A DNA stretch of 64,000 nucleotides from Anarhynchus alexandrinus (GCA_008711295.1 VUYV01000178.1:845853-909852); one strand, 5' to 3'. Positions 1 to 15,169 are shown, numbered from the stretch's first letter. Notes: generated by a model from the sequence alone, not told the origin. Translations and numbers: made by a program.

Positions 1-1391
1 ATTAAACTTTACCTCAGGGGACAGGGAATGAGAAGCACGCATGTGGATCAGAGCACAAGTCCTAACAGACCAGAGTTTATGGAGGAAAACATCACTGCCA
101 TCACCACACTTGTCCTCAGCTGAGAAACGAGCTGCTGAATGAACAGATGAGATTCAGGGTGCACTTCATGGTGCCCCTGCAATGTTGGAGATGGAATAAT
201 CGCCTTCCTTCAGTCTCAGAGATTGCTGTTCATTCTTTGTAGCACCTTACACCCAAAGGAGAACAGTGCATTGTGCCAGTGACTGCACAAGACAGAGCAG
301 ATGACAGTCCCTGTCACAAAAACCAGGTACATCCCATACAACTAGAAAATATCACGGTACAATTTACATTAAGTTCCAAGAGTTACAGGCAGAGAAAGTC
401 ATAGATATGCCACATTAATACCCATTGTCTTAGGAAGGAAAGTGCGATGGACCTTGACCACGGCCTTGATCATCTTGACCTTGCAAGCCTTGTGTATTCA
501 TATCAGGGAAACATTTCAAGCTGCACTCTGATATTGCTAATTCCAGTATTTTGGCCAGTCAATTGCTCGTTAAATGTCTTCACAGGTCAGGAGCCCAATT
601 TTATGGCTCTAAAATAAACAAAACTGGTTTCCACCCCACTGCATCCCTAAAACCAAGTTGGACCATAACAGAGTATTCACTGTGTGAGAAGATTATCTCA
701 TCTCCAGCCACACCTCATATTGCTAAAATGCCTAGAAGGTCACATCTCTTTTCAACACAGCCTGACTTCTCTCAGTGTGAAAGGTCTAATGAATTGCAGT
801 TTCCGGTGGTATAGCTGTGGGCTTTATCCCTTTCTTTTCATTTACCATTTAGCTTGCTTAATAATGAGCCTAAAGAATTATTTTAAAGGAGGCATACCTA
901 AAGTCCAGTGTCAGTACAAGGACTTAAAAAGGAAACTGCTCTGCTGGTGAAGAAAAGGGCTGGTCATTACTAGAAGCTGGGAAATGCACTGTCCATAGCG
1001 AAGGAAGCCTCCAGACCGCCTGCTGTGGGCTCATGGAGCAATCTGTGGTGCAGGCTATTAGTCTCATTGGGAATGTGTAGAGGATGGCTAAAAGCCATCT
1101 TTGTTCCAAGTGCTGGAAGACAGGCTTTCACTTAGTTCCTTCCTCCTGGAACGTGGAAGATTCAGCACATCTCAGGGAACAGACGGTGCAGAGATTGCTG
1201 GAATAGCCAGGAATGGCAAAACAGATTGGAAGCCATCTCCCACACAACTTCCAGCACATATGTGCACTGGCAGAGCTCTGCTTAGCTCTTAACTCATCCA
1301 CCAGAATAGAACATGACCATGCAAACAAGCTCAGGTGGTGGACGCATGCAGGAAAATATTTACACCGGGAAAAGAAAGTACATGTCCAAAA

Positions 1392-1392
<1 letters not shown>

Positions 1393-1435
<43 letters not shown>
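1393..1435 (+). repeat. poly(A) run, 43 nt
   Basis: An uninterrupted run of A followed by GAAGT. It could be a simple repeat or the tail of an old retroposed sequence. I recognise no source gene or target-site duplication upstream. Confidence 0.9.
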
Positions 1436-1437
<2 letters not shown>

Positions 1438-4164
1438 AGTAAAAATGGGTAGTGGTAAAGGCCAAAGAGTCAAAGCCCTAGAGATATCCCTCTGGAGTTT
1501 CTGATTAGGACTGACTAGGTCTCACCCCACAAAACCCAGACCACCCCAGCATAACCTGGCAGTAGAGTGGAAGTGTAACCACACTGGGCAGAGTGAAAAT
1601 CTTGCCTCTTTAAACCCATTCATTTTACTGGTATTTGTGCAGCATAGTCTCTCCTTCTGTCTTTGTGACAACTTGCTAAGCGTTCAGGTGTGAAGCACTG
1701 ACTGGGAAATGGGATCCCATAGAAATGTCTGGTCTCTGTATGCTTTTGCCACTACCTGTGCTGGTAAGAGCAGGTTGCTGCTGCTGCTGTACCGGTAACG
1801 CTTTGATAGCAGCAACAGGGCTTGCCGGCTCAGCTATGCACCACAGGTACCGTCAGGCTACAGACCTGTACTCTAGCACAAAATAATGTACGGGCAGATT
1901 CGTCAGTAGTTATATGGCTGTCTGCATAAGAATGCCAAGTAAACAGGCAGTTGTTTTCAAGATCAATATTTTTCAGCACATTTGTAGGTCTTTGAAAGTC
2001 TAGAGCTGTCTAGCAAATTGCCTCAGCCCCACAGCTAACACAGCCTAGCTCTGTACTCCGGGGGGAGAGCTATGCTGACGTATATAATGTGCAAAATATA
2101 CCGAATAATAGTGTCTATGTAACTTCAAAAATGGGAACACAAAAGAATAACTTTTTCTCAAAAATGCTGTGTTTTTAAATGGTTCTGGTTGTAATATATT
2201 TCAACAGTAGTTGTGAACCTGCTGAGAAAACCAACTCTCTGCTATTGTGCTGATGGGTGTTTATGCAGTCAAAGCTAAAATCCCTGTTTTTCTTCCCTTT
2301 CCCACTTATTGCATCTTAGAAGAGAGATTGAGGAATTCTGTTAGATCTTTTGGGCCAGATTCTACTTTTACAGCTGTGCAAGTCCTCTGACTTCAGATTT
2401 CTTATTGACTGACAGCGGCATGAGTACCGATTCAAGTATTCATTTATGTGCATTGCTGTTTTTGAAAAGTGTATTTCCCATATTTCGCGCTCCCAGCCAA
2501 TTTAGTCTACCACTTGTTGCCGTGGAAACATGCACTTCTCCCTCCTCCTCCATCCAAAATGGCAGTATTCCATTTTCCCCAGATTTCCCTTTCCTGTAGT
2601 GTTTTCTCTTACTAATTCATGCATCCCCAGTGCCCCGGGCCACGGTGTGCACTTGCAGCATTCTACTGTGCGTTAGGCAACAGGGCTCCCAACAGGTCCT
2701 GGTTCCCATTATTATGCGCTCGGAGTGCAGATAATAAGCCCCCAATGGAAATCAGTGAATTGAGAGCTCTTTGTGTCAAGAGGCAGAAAAGACATTTGCA
2801 AGTACGATTATTTGCAATAACTGCTTTCTGCCTTACAGTCTCACTTTGTTCTAGAAGCGGTTTATGCTGAAACTGGAGGAGTAAAATAGTTGCTAGACTG
2901 AAGAGTGACGCAGGAAAAGGTTGTTTAATTAAATTTGATATCTGACTGTTTAGAAAGGTAATGTTTGAACTGCCTGGGTGGCTGGTACTTCTCAAGTATG
3001 CCTTGGATAACCACAGTTAAAGACACTCCATTATTACTTAATGTTTCAGTGAAAACATGAATTCCCGGAAAAGATTATACTTGTAATTTTCACTTCATGT
3101 TCTGTTTCACCTCCTTGGATATTTGCATAAGTAGACACGATGCATTAAGCGGCACTTAAAAGATTGTGGAGACAGGAATTCAGATACTGAAATGTGGGCA
3201 TCAAAGGAGTCAGACAGGAAGAATGATGGTTTCGTGGACACAGCGGAACCAAAACTCGAGCACCTAAAATTGATCTTTACCACATTGAAAATCTTGGCAT
3301 GGGTAAGCGGATCACGCTGGGGCAAGGTTTCTTGGCAACGTAAAGTGAAAAAGGAGGTATCTTTATAGCGTACTTTACCACATCTGGAAATCTGTAGTTC
3401 TAGTGCTGCCCTGAGGTTCTTGGAAAGGCATTTTTGATTTGACTTGCCCAGAAACTGCAGACGTAGCTAAACGCACACCCAGATTAGACCCTGGTTTGTA
3501 CCTCAGCCTCATGTAACGGAGCGTGAAGTTCACAGCGCTGCTGGAGACAGAACAATACCAAGCAAACAGCACTTCACATTTGCAGCCTAAAAGCGTAAAG
3601 CGTGACAGTCTAACACAGAGCAATCATAAAGGCAAATTTTACCTATTGATGAAAAAAAAGCTGTGCCCCGCTTCCCAAGAACGGCATGTCCCGTGCCACT
3701 TCCTCACAGAAACGTCTTAGCGCAGCTTTGCTCACTGAAAAGGCATCGGCCCTCCAGACCGAGAGATTCGGGGAGGGAAACTGGGCAGAATCTACAGGAC
3801 TTTGGGGAATATTTTATTTGATTTTGACCAAAAAGAGGGGGTAGGTACAAACTACGAGTGGCCCCAACGCAGAAATTACGTAGATGCTGAATGGAGCCCA
3901 GTTTAGAGACTAGCCTAAATTCACCTGGAGATTATCGAGGTTTTTTGATGAAGCTCCGACTGTGCTCGAACTCCCACTCGCTGAACTAGAAATCAGGGAA
4001 CTGCCCTGGTTTCAGAAGGCGGGGAAGACGTGACACAGATTTATTCCAGAGACAGAAAGGCAGGGGCAGGCACAAAGAAAAGATCAGCTGTCACCACTAA
4101 TTAGGTGTGTACAATTTAATGCATTTCGGTTTTATTTGGCAGGAATCATCCAGGTAACCTTGTC

Positions 4165-4385
4165 ACTGATGCTAAAAATAACCCCAGCGAGCGCAGCGTG
4201 GGCGTCTGTGAAAGCCTCAGCTCCTCGCATGAGACGGGAGCTATATATAGAGCTACAATTTAATTCTGTGGGCGTGTGTGTAAGCCGAGGGAGTCTCCCG
4301 TTCTCCTTGCTCTGCACGAGACAGCAGGACGAGATGCTGGCAGTGGGACCAGCTGGGGGGTTGCTGTTGGAGATTTGCATGTGGA
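4165..4385 (+). promoter_or_regulatory. Candidate enhancer/alternative promoter (two MEF2 sites, TATA, octamer)
   Basis: CTAAAAATAA at 4172-4181 and CTATATATAG at 4241-4250 both fit the MEF2 consensus YTA(A/T)4TAR. The second also reads as a TATA element. A CAGCTG E-box lies near 4350 and a perfect octamer ATTTGCAT at 4373-4380. The cluster lies inside the long PHACTR3 intron. Its regulatory role is inference from motif density only. Confidence 0.35.
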
Positions 4386-7300
4386 TGCAGTATTTTATTA
4401 ACAGCTCGCACAGTGCCCGAACGCTCTCTAAACCTGGTGCTGTGTGAGGATCTGGGATTGCTTTTCATGTTTTCTCCCTTTTCTATTATGGGCTCAGCTT
4501 TTCAGGCTACAGAAAAGAAAAATATTGTGGGGGGTGAGGGGGAAGGATTGAAAAAAAAATGGGGGAGGTCTAAGTAATTTTTTGGAGCTGCCTCCGGGAT
4601 TTAGATGTAAGGGTCCCATAGGCATTAATATTCCCCATGCCTTTCCTTGGTGTCAGGCAGTGACACACAGTTGGAAACCCTGTTATGTGCCCAGTGACAG
4701 AAAGCACCGGCCTTAGAGTCAAGGGGGCTGAGGTTTAGCGTCTGCTGCCAGAGTTACTCTGAGACAGTCTTCAAGGATAACAATCAGGAGGAAAGGGAGA
4801 AAGCTCAAGTTTTGTTAACGTCTCCAAGCAATGAGTCAGTTTAGCCTTCTTTTACAGGGCTTTTCAGGTCCAAGGGAGCTGTGATGCAGCTCAGATACGT
4901 GTATTAGAAGAGGTTGATGTACATCTGTACATGCCATACCTTGACTACCCTGTCCCTTTCTCTTACGGACTGAAGAGCTCTTGGGAAAGGTAGCATTTGT
5001 TCCCTTTCATGTATCACACTTGCAAAAATAGAATCAGCTTCACTTATGTGAATCCCTGGTCAGCGAGTAAGAAACCTAACCACCGTTAGTGTGTGATCAT
5101 AACGCACCCTCTGGACAGAAGCGCTTTAACCAGAGGTGCTCGCTTGCTTCAGTAATGAAGCACAGTGCATGCACAATTAATTATGGAGCACCCTATCAGC
5201 TCTGGGCAAGAGCTGTGATCTGCAGCTGAACCAGAAAGAGCAATTTGCTGTCTCAGACCAGCCCACAGCGTGTTTGGCAAGAATTTTTGAGCACACTAAT
5301 TCATTTATAAAGGGCTGCAACAGAAAGGACTTAATCCTGTGCGTTAGTTTTTGATTCGAACAACATGCACACCACTCAAAGCTGCTGTCAGTGCAGGTTT
5401 ATAATGCTAAGGATTCAGTATTCACCTCCTGTTGAAAATGTTGGGTATTTAGTTTGTGCTAACACGGGAAAGTGTCATTGCAGAGGGCAGTTACTTCTGC
5501 CTGGGGACGAGAAAAACTTTCACGTCTGGGGCACAGCTGCCAAGAGATTGTCTTCTGGGAAGACACTAACTCCTTGCACTGCTCTGTTCTACTTCCCTGG
5601 CTCCAGGAATTCATAATCAAACATGTTTTCCATGGCACAGGGAGGGCAAGGGCAGCAGGTCAGTGCACAGCAGGGAAGGGAAGAGCAGAGCAGGAGGTGT
5701 AAACACAGAGAGGAATATCCAGGGCCTTTTCTGGGACACAGAGTCAATTCCTCGAATAGGTCTTCTAGCATAAGTGGTATATGTGAAACCAGAAAGAAAA
5801 AAAAACAACAGGGTTCAGAAAGCTGTAATGTATCACAAGGGAGCATAATTATGTAAATAAACTTGCAGGAAAACTGCTAAAGCAAGTGTAATTAAGTAAG
5901 GAAAACATTTTAGGGAAGAAAATAGTGCCTTGTTTTAAACCTATTCATGAAATTCAGGAAAAATGTTTTATGCACTTAGTGCCAAGCACTTACTCAATGG
6001 TAGTTGAAACAGAAGCAAGATGGGATGGACAGCGTGTATCTGAAAGACTATGAACTGGTATAAGCAGAATCTCAGCCAGAAGGGGGTTTGGCTGCATGTT
6101 TTCCAGTTTTAACGTACTCAGTTTCAGACTTGCCGCTTGGAAGCATATGAGAACAAAAGAGGGAGAGGGGAGGGGTAGTTTGGGGTTTGTGTTGGCTCTC
6201 CCACCCCGCTCCCCCTTTTAAGCCTAGCCAACTTTATATACAGACTGGATATAAATGAGTTTCACCCTAACTGCTGCTGTGAATTGCCTGCAGAGTACCA
6301 AAGGGGATAGAATTCACTTCCACAAAATTTGTAGCGTGGCTTTTAGATTGGGGAAGGGAAGAGACAAAGCTTTCTTACTGCGCGGTGTCACATTTGCACA
6401 CACCATACCTGGAGGGCATATGGCCAGTACCACGGCAGTACGTTATCACTGATTTATGGCCCCGTGTTGTCAGATGAGTCATCTGCACCTTTGCGTGAAG
6501 AACTCGAGCATGTTTTTGGACTCTATTCCAAGAACTGGCTCACCACATGTGATCCAAGGAAACTGCAATTAATACAGTGCAGTTGCTGGCCCTCCAAATA
6601 CTGTTAGAGTTACTACAGTTTCCTCCTCCTGCGGCTCTGAGCACAACTTCTGTAGCCTGGTTCATTCAAGATCTTAATTCCTCCCAGGAATTCGAGCCTT
6701 GGGCTTGCTGCTTTCACATAGAAAAACTGGGTCAGTCTAGCACAGTTTCCACCTTTCTGAAGTAACCTTAGACAAGGCTAGGCGGGTGACAAATGAAGGA
6801 AATAAATATTTAGAAAATAGGGAGGGGGGGAAGGAGAGAAAACAGGTCAGAACAGAAGGTCATTGTTTCTAATCAAACACTGCTTAATTAATATTGTACA
6901 GTCGTATCAATTATTAAAATGTAGTTCTAGGTAAATCTTTTTGATTCCATTGCCTGTGCCCACCTGGCAAGCTGCAGCTGTATAATCGGGTCTTGTGGAG
7001 TTTTTCCTGTTTATTTGTGTAGCTTGGGAGCTACTCAGGTCAAACAGAGCATGCAAGTTTCCTTCAGTATTTGTTTTTCAGGATAATTAACTCATCCAAG
7101 TGGCCAGCACACTTCCTTGACCGCTCCAGACTCTGGAGAGACTTTTTTTTCCCTGGAAAGCACTCTCATTTTTTATATTTTTCTTTAGCTGTTGCATGTA
7201 ACACAAAAGACAAAACAGGACTCCCAGATATATCAATCCATGGTCAAGGATTTATCCAGTGAAATGAAAAAGAAACAGACAACACCTTTGGAGGTTGAGC

Positions 7301-10300
7301 ACCGCCTTCTGTTGAAAGTCCCCTTACGCAGAGGACTGTATCAAGGCAACTAGGAAACACCCCTGCTTGAAGAAACAGTATGTTGGGAAAATCCGAGTCT
7401 TAAATCGCCTTAGAAACAGGTTGCTTCTAGCCAGTTAGTCCCTTGTTGTACAAAGTGTGACAGTTGGGGTTTTTCTTTCTTAAAACTATACAAAATACTA
7501 CTCGGCGAAGAGACAAAAAACAGAACCAAAACATGAGTGCCTCACTGTTGAAAACAAGCCCTCAAAATCGAGGCTACATGGCTCACAGATGAACAGCCAT
7601 TGTCATTTGCTTGAGATGATCATATTCATTAAGCAAATTAAATTCTGACTGAATTAATACTTCGTTAGTTTTTCAGAAATCATGTTAAAAAAATAAAAAG
7701 CCAGGATCTCACAACAGTCTCTCCAGATAGCAGCTGGTCTGTTGCAAAGAGATGGGGCTAATTTGAGGGCGTCTGCAAAAGCCGTATTCTGCCCAGGCTA
7801 CACTGCAGCCTTATTATTATAATTGTCACAGGGAGTGGCTACACTGCTTCCAAATACCACCCAACAGGGGAGAAATCCTCCTTCTCAAGAAAAGGTTAAA
7901 CAAACCAGTACTAATGTGGTAAGGAAAGTTATATTTATAGACATCATGCAATTAAGTTTAAAAGAATATTTTTGCAGCCTGTTTACAAGATAAAGGAGAA
8001 GCTAAGAGAGAATGATAGGTGTGTGGCAGTGCCAAGCCTAGGTCCACACGGATGATCGGAGCAGGGAGCTCAGGGTTAGCAAGGGCTTTCTAGGGGACTG
8101 GAGGCCCAGGACTCAAACGCAGCGTTACCTGCGACTTGCTGTGCATCAGCTGCAATGAAAAAACACATGCTGCCAAAGCCTAGAAACCCAGCGGACGATG
8201 GAGGTCATCTGCGGAGAGACAGGACCTTTTCTAGCTTTGATGAAGCCACTGCCACCTTACATTGCTCTGCTTAGCTCCCCCCATCCCAGCAGTCAGACAG
8301 CAGATAGAAAGCAACTCTAAGGAGACACAGAGGTGGTAAAATTGAATCCTTTCCCAAGAACATGGAGACTTCACAAAGGTTTTCTGTCACAGCCTTGCGC
8401 TTTGACAGTAACTGTGTATGTTGTACCACAACTCATAGCAGTAATGTCAAAACTAAATGCTCAGGTCAGTAAGAAATGTTACCTAATTAATTTTTTACAT
8501 TTTATTCAATTGAGGATCCCAGATTTCAAAAGCACAGAATTTTCTGTCCTGACTGAAATTTGCCGGCAACCTCTATTTGGATTTACATGACCATAACTGA
8601 ACACAGGATCCTAGATGGAACTAAGCAGGGTCCCAAAAATCTTTGGGGAAGAGCATGCAGAATACGAGGATGCCATTTTTAAATTCAAATCCTGTCTGCA
8701 TTTTCCTGTAAGTTAGCCTGTCTGTAGCGCTCAGTGTCACGCTTTGTGGCATCAAGTGACAAGTCATACTCCTCACACAGCCCAATTTAAAACCAAAGAA
8801 AAACAGAATCACTAAAATACTATATGTAGTGGGAAGTGAATAAATCCCTGGAGGGTCTGCAGGTCTGGTTTTCCAGACAAGACACTTCGCCATGTTCCCC
8901 TGTTCTGCACAATAGGGGTAACCATACAGACTGGCTTTGCAGAGCACCGTGAGATCTGCTGGTGAAATAACTACAAAATAGATGATTATTCCTGTTGTTG
9001 TGACCAGGGGACACGCGCTCCTACAGAGTGCTTGGGCCACATCTTTAAGTTCTCAATGGAATTTCTCACTTCACTCTTTGCATTGAAAATCAACAGATAA
9101 GAGGAATTTTGAAAAAAGCAAAAGATTAAAATACAATAAATGGTGATGCAGTAAAGAAGCAGGATTCAGAGCATGCTGTGGGCAAAGGCCGTGTGGCCCT
9201 GGCCAGCTTTGGCTAATGACAGCACGAGGGCAAGCTGTTGGTCTAGCTCTGTACTGAAAAATGCTGGGCTAACAGTAGCGTGCACGAGGGAAACAGAAAA
9301 TAGTACAACAGATGGTGATATGCTATCTGAAGGCAGGGATATCCCATCCCTTTGGAGATGCTGTGTGGGTGAGTGACAAGAGAGAACTAGAAAGTACTCG
9401 CGCTGCCAGGGAGAGTGTTCCCAGAGAGATCCCTGCAGTGGGGCAGCGGGTGTGCAGTCACACATGTGCTCCCAGCAGGGACTGTCATACCAGAAGCATT
9501 TGCAACTTTAGGGATCACTATCATTTAGTTTTCTTTAGGGATTACACAAAGCCAAGAGAGCGCTGCGTTTTCCTTGATTTACTTCAGTGATTACGAAAGC
9601 TATCCCTCGGTGTAAAGCCTGAGGTTACAAGCGGTTTGGGAAGTGCAGTGGCGTGCCCGCTCCTGTCAGGGTTTGGAGCTGCTGGGTTAGAAGGCTCACA
9701 CAGCTTGATACCACCAGCTCCGGGGTAGACCCTTGCTGTTGCTTTATGCAACACCTTGCAATGGCAAATATGCCTGCAGATGTTTATTTGTCACTTCGCA
9801 GACTTTGCAGATCACCAAAGGGTCCTTTATATACAAATACAGGTTACAGAGAATAAAGAGGTATATGCTCCAGAGCTCACATTGCAGGGGGAGATTCTCA
9901 GCAGCTTGTATCCATGGCAAGAATGGCCATTCTCAAATAATTTTGCATTAAATGAGGGGGTGGAGGAGAATTTACATATAGTCAGCAGAGGCAGGCTGAC
10001 AGGCTATGCATACCAATATTTCTTTGTCTGCTCTCTGCAAATCCAGCTGTGATTTCTTCCAGTGACCCAAATCCCACAGTTGTACAGGGCAGTGGCATCT
10101 GTTGACACGGGAAACTGTTTATAGGTTAAGTGCACAGTTTTGCAGGATCTTAACACTAGCTGTGCAACAGGGAGCATCCTAGCTGAATTCAGGACATTCT
10201 GGGACACTTCCCTCCACACGGTATCTCTGTTTGATAGACTGTGAAATGTAGCTAGTGCTACAGTCCAAACTGACACCTTTCTGTCCTCCTGTCCCTGTTC

Positions 10301-10935
10301 CCTCTGACTGCGGTGGCTGACATTGCGTTCCTGGCTGCCCAGGAAGCGGAGTCATGAGCCTACAGACGCTTCATTTCTTCCAGGGCTCAAGGGTGGCTGG
10401 TGACCCAGCCTCAGTCTCCCTGGAGGAGATCAAGCACAAGCATTGTATTAGGCTTCGTTTATACAGTGAAGTTAAAACTTAACTTTTTTTTTTTTCTTTT
10501 TGTACGTATCATTACCCAGCAAGCATCCAGGAGTGTGCAACTCTTTCACTAGGAGTATTGGAAAGTCTCAGTACAGGGGCAGTCCCCACCACTGAGCTAA
10601 GATTTTCCTCTGGTCTACTAGTGATTGACTTGTAGACTCACTACTGTTGCTCAAGCAGTCCTTATCAGAGCTGATTTTTAGTATCACTTCAGCAGTGGCA
10701 GGTGTCTTTATTTAAAATAATATAATGGTAATACATACATAATGGGATAGAACTAAAACCCTGGGATTTATATGATTCCTTTTGTTTGCTTGTCCTGAAG
10801 CATCAAACCCACGATGTTCTCAATTTGCCCAAATCTGAGCTACACAACACTGTTTTTTTGTGGTATGGGAAACACTGTGGGTTTTTTTTCCTGTGGGAAC
10901 ACAGGGCTCCAGAGTTTTACTCCTGCTTCACAGAA

Positions 10936-10970
10936 GAAAAAAAAAGGAAAAAAAAAAAAGAGAGAAAAAA
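10936..10970 (+). repeat. A/G-rich low-complexity tract
   Basis: A purine-only stretch of A runs broken by GG and GAGAG. It explains the lysine-rich ORFs seen there, so those are not genes. Confidence 0.8.
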
Positions 10971-13900
10971 ATCTATTGCTTTGCAATGAAACTTTATTCA
11001 CCATTTTCAGTGACCTGCACAGTGTGACCCAGATCATAACCAGCACCTGCTTTAGTTGGAAGTTCCTTCAATATACATTTTAATACATAGCCTTGAGCCC
11101 TCATCAGCCTTCAGCAGAGGAGTTGCACTGGGAGTCTGCACCACTCGCACTGTTATTTGAAGAGCATGTTCTTTCAGCAGTTTTTCATGCTGAGCTATTT
11201 TTAGCTTGAATGTATTCCCCGAACCAGTTCTTTGCCCAGCTGCAAGGCGAAGCAGAAGCAAGAGCAAGCGGTAGTGCTGCTCATGCTGACATTGCTACCA
11301 AAAGAAACTCATCAAACTGCAGACTTCGAGCATGTCTTTGGCTGAAAAATCGGTTGTACCTTTGTCACAATAATGACTAAATATTGTAATTCTATTACAA
11401 ACAGGACAGATCCGCTATCAAGCAGCTCTGTTAAACTACAGAGTGGGGGAGCAGATGGAAGGGAGAGGAGAAAGAAATATTTTGTTCAGAAATAAGCAGC
11501 TATTACATTTACACCTGAATGTAGGCGCATTACTTCTTCTATATTAATGAATAGCTCAACTGAAAATAAAAACCTTTATGTTATCTCAGTCCTAGAATGT
11601 GCCACAACATCATCCAAGAGTCCTTAACTACATGTTGAGAGAGGTATGAAAGCAAAAGCCTCCTGAAGGTGATGGAAGGATGCTCAGCATCTTCCCCGAG
11701 CTTTGCTGCAGGCCTTTGAGCTGAGGCACAGGCTCTGCTTTCCAGCTGCGCCTGGCCTTTCTTCCTCACACACAGAGGAAACTCAGAAACCAAAGGTCAA
11801 ATGCAGCAGGGCTTTCACAGGTGGTGAAAACAGCGATTACCAGAAAGCCTTCTCCATCTGAATCCCCTCACATAATTAGGTACCGGCTCTGTTGGTGTAT
11901 TTCAGCCCACACAGTGCTTATCACTGAGTAACACTATGCAATAGCAAACCTGTCACAAGGATGTAGGTCGTTCAGGGACAGTGGGTTATGACACAAGGGT
12001 CACGCTGAGCAAGTATGTAGTTTTTATTCCAGCTGAAATCTGAACTCCTCATTGCAGGGCTTAAATCACAGAAATTATAATGATGGACAACTGTAATTGC
12101 CTGGGAGATGAATGACAACATAATTAACTGAACTTTTGCTGATTCGCAGCCTTGAAAATCCAGACAGAACTAAAGGCCAAACAAATGAATAAGATATGTA
12201 ATTAAGGCAACATATATGGCCTCTGCATTTATCCAGTGTGTTCTACTGGACACCCAAAGGCAGTTTTCTTATTTGGATGCAAGAAATAGTTTATGAAGGA
12301 ACATAGACACAAATACTGGGCAATTTTAAAGTTGTAAAGTTTTTGCATGCAACTCGCAGAATCCACCATACCAACTCACCCTTTTCACACTGCTCTTTAG
12401 CCTCCTGCTACCAGAGAATGGCAGCAACTACTCTTACCCTGTTATGGGAAATGCTGGCACGTCACTCAGCTACCACTTTTTACATGCTCCAGAATTACCT
12501 TGGGGTAAAACCAAGATTGTGTCTCAGTGTCTGCCTTCTAATTTTGGACAGACTGTAAAAGGCAAGTCCCTCCTACAAGGATTTACTACTACCCATAATT
12601 GTACATTGCAAGCAGTACCTCACTGCCACAGTGCAGTGCGTGGGTGACTCAAAGCCCTGGCACACATCCTCTTCACAGCTACTTATAGGAAGGATGAAAA
12701 TAAACTTCTTGTCGAATTGAACATGATGTTCTGGTAATAGAGATGCCAATTTCAGAGGCAGAGCCTTTGCCTCCCGACGGGCAGCAGACACAAACTGCTT
12801 TATGAGGAGCAAGCACAGGGCACTCCTGTTTCTCCTCCCTTTGCTTGGACTGGAGCTCTCCTGTGAAAGGGATCCTCCCTGCCACCCCCTTCCCAACTCT
12901 ATCTGCAAAACTACCTGTCACAAGAGACAATCAATGCAATTGCTGCTGGCTACAGCTCACTTACTGAAGGCTGGATTGATTGCTCACTTGTCAGTCCAGA
13001 GTCCACAGGCACATACACGTGTCCACATCTACCCAGCCTACCCCTCCCTTTGCAGAAAATTATTAGAATCACATGGATCTAACCAAGAGCGGAAACAGGA
13101 TTCCAAAGTATGTCTTTTAGCTTCAGCTACAAATCCGAAAGAAATCCAGTTTTATGACGATCATACATACAGATACTGTGCGACAGACTCTATGCAAAAA
13201 TATATTTGGGAAGCAAAGGAACACATTTTGGGGACAGGTAAGCAACCCCACGAACCAAGAACATGAGCTTTTTTGCACTGGATTCTGCTGAATGCTTGCT
13301 AGGGTCTGCCAGGCAGGTGAGACTGCAGACTAGTAGGAGGAGCTAGAAAGGCAGGACCGTCTGAGGTGTGGGAAGTCAGCATAGCCCCATACGCTTACAG
13401 GTGGGCTGTACCTGTTCCAAATTTGTCTCTCACCAGCTATTCTGTGCCCACACCTGCAGGCCCACAGCTTGCTGTGGCTTGGCTGAGATGCAGTTCCTGC
13501 AATGGACAAAGCAGACACTGCTAAGGTTAACCACGAGGACAGAGAACTTGGCAGCGTCTCCTGCTTGTAGGACATATTGATGCATTGTCCACCTGATAGC
13601 AGACCCTGGGGGTCCTAGTGACACGCAAATCCTCAGACTGCTGAGGATTCAGTCACCTGTAACAGTCCAATACCATCAACCTTGGCGTAATGCTGGTCCC
13701 AAGACATTAATTCCCTCAAATGTGAAAGGGACAATCTGACTGTGTGAAGTAAATATTGATCTATTGATCAGGAGTCACAGGCACATGCAAGAGTCGTTGG
13801 GCTCATGAACGTGGCATCTTGCTCCAGAGGGGATGAGCAATTAGTGGTTTTCCCCTTGAAGCCGACTCCAGCATCTGCACTTGTGCACGTCAAACGTGTT

Positions 13901-15169
13901 AGTTAGCAGGACCTCAAACCGGACTCTTGTGGTGACGGGCTGCAGCCCCCTCCACCAGCCCAGCCCAGAGAGACTTCCCCACCCACGGGGCTGGTAGGGG
14001 CAGTGCTCGTTATCTCACTGGGCAGCCTGTTTTGCTACAATTAGACACCGCACATGTCAAGGGAAACAGCCATCTCGGAGCCAGCATGGAGCGCTCATGA
14101 ACCTCACAGGATTCCCATGTGCACATTGCATGGAGAAAACAAATACCTTGAGGCCACGTGCAGACTCTCAGCACCCGCGGTACTCCGAGACCAAGAGTGC
14201 ACATGGCTGTACCTGCAGGGTGTTCTCGGGCGAACCCCAGGGGGCTGAGCTAACCCGATCCTCTCACCCAGGAGTAACACTGCAGAGGACACGGGACCAG
14301 GCAAAGTCTTTGGCTTCTGAGAGATGGCAATATATACATTTATCCAGTTATCTTTGTGAGCCCAAATTACTGGAGAAAACATTCTAAAGGTAACCTGCAA
14401 ATACCCCCTGAACACTCCCTAAACTTCAAACAGCTGAAGAACACCTGGTGCTTGAAGGTTTGTGCTGGCTTTGCACAGAACAACAATAACACAAAAACTT
14501 TGCTATTTTTCCAAACTTAAGAAATAGCTGTCCATGTAGTGTTGTGTGTGTCNCAAACTTGGAGCATCACTGACACATGTATAGCAAACTCTGTCTGAAC
14601 TGTTTCCAAACATAATTTACAGGGAAGCGACATATTGGTGGCTCCAGTTCTGCTCGGTTCCCTGAGGCAGCTGCAGTCACCTCGACTGAGGCGCTGCGGG
14701 TTCGGCTCCGCTTGCCCCTGCTCTTGGCATCCTTTGGTTTAAGCTAATGGGGAAGCAAATTCCTGGAGTGGATACTCTTAACATGAGACCGTGGCAATAT
14801 CAGTGGCAGTCCATGCATTTACACCATGGGGGATCTGGGCAGAGATAGGACCTACCTGCAAGTTACTTGAGAGTTTTCAAGAAAGTTTCAAGACCCTTCT
14901 AAGAATGGGTGGCCCTGCAGAGGTGCTCAGAGGGAGCACTCCTGCCTCAGCAGGCAGTGCAGAAATACACAAACCTAGATTTTAATATTGCCCGAGAACA
15001 CAACAGCATTAACTGGATGCTTTTCCCAAAAGCAAGAAATAGCTATCTAAATTTAAATCAACTGAAAAGAAACCTTACTGCAGCACAATGGAAGCGGTGC
15101 ACTGCATTAGCACTCCCAGTGGACCTCACAGTCACCTCACTGACATGAGTCCCATGTGGGGCTGTGAGT

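Noticed and set aside
8621..9040. 139-codon - strand ORF with hydrophobic stretches
   Set aside because: No conserved motif, no splice sites around it, and no overlap with any known gene order.
12802..13266. 154-codon + strand ORF with a signal-peptide-like start (RALLFLLPLLGLELSC)
   Set aside because: It has no recognised domain, a weak start context, no promoter or splice evidence, and it lies inside a PHACTR3 intron. A hydrophobic start arises readily by chance.
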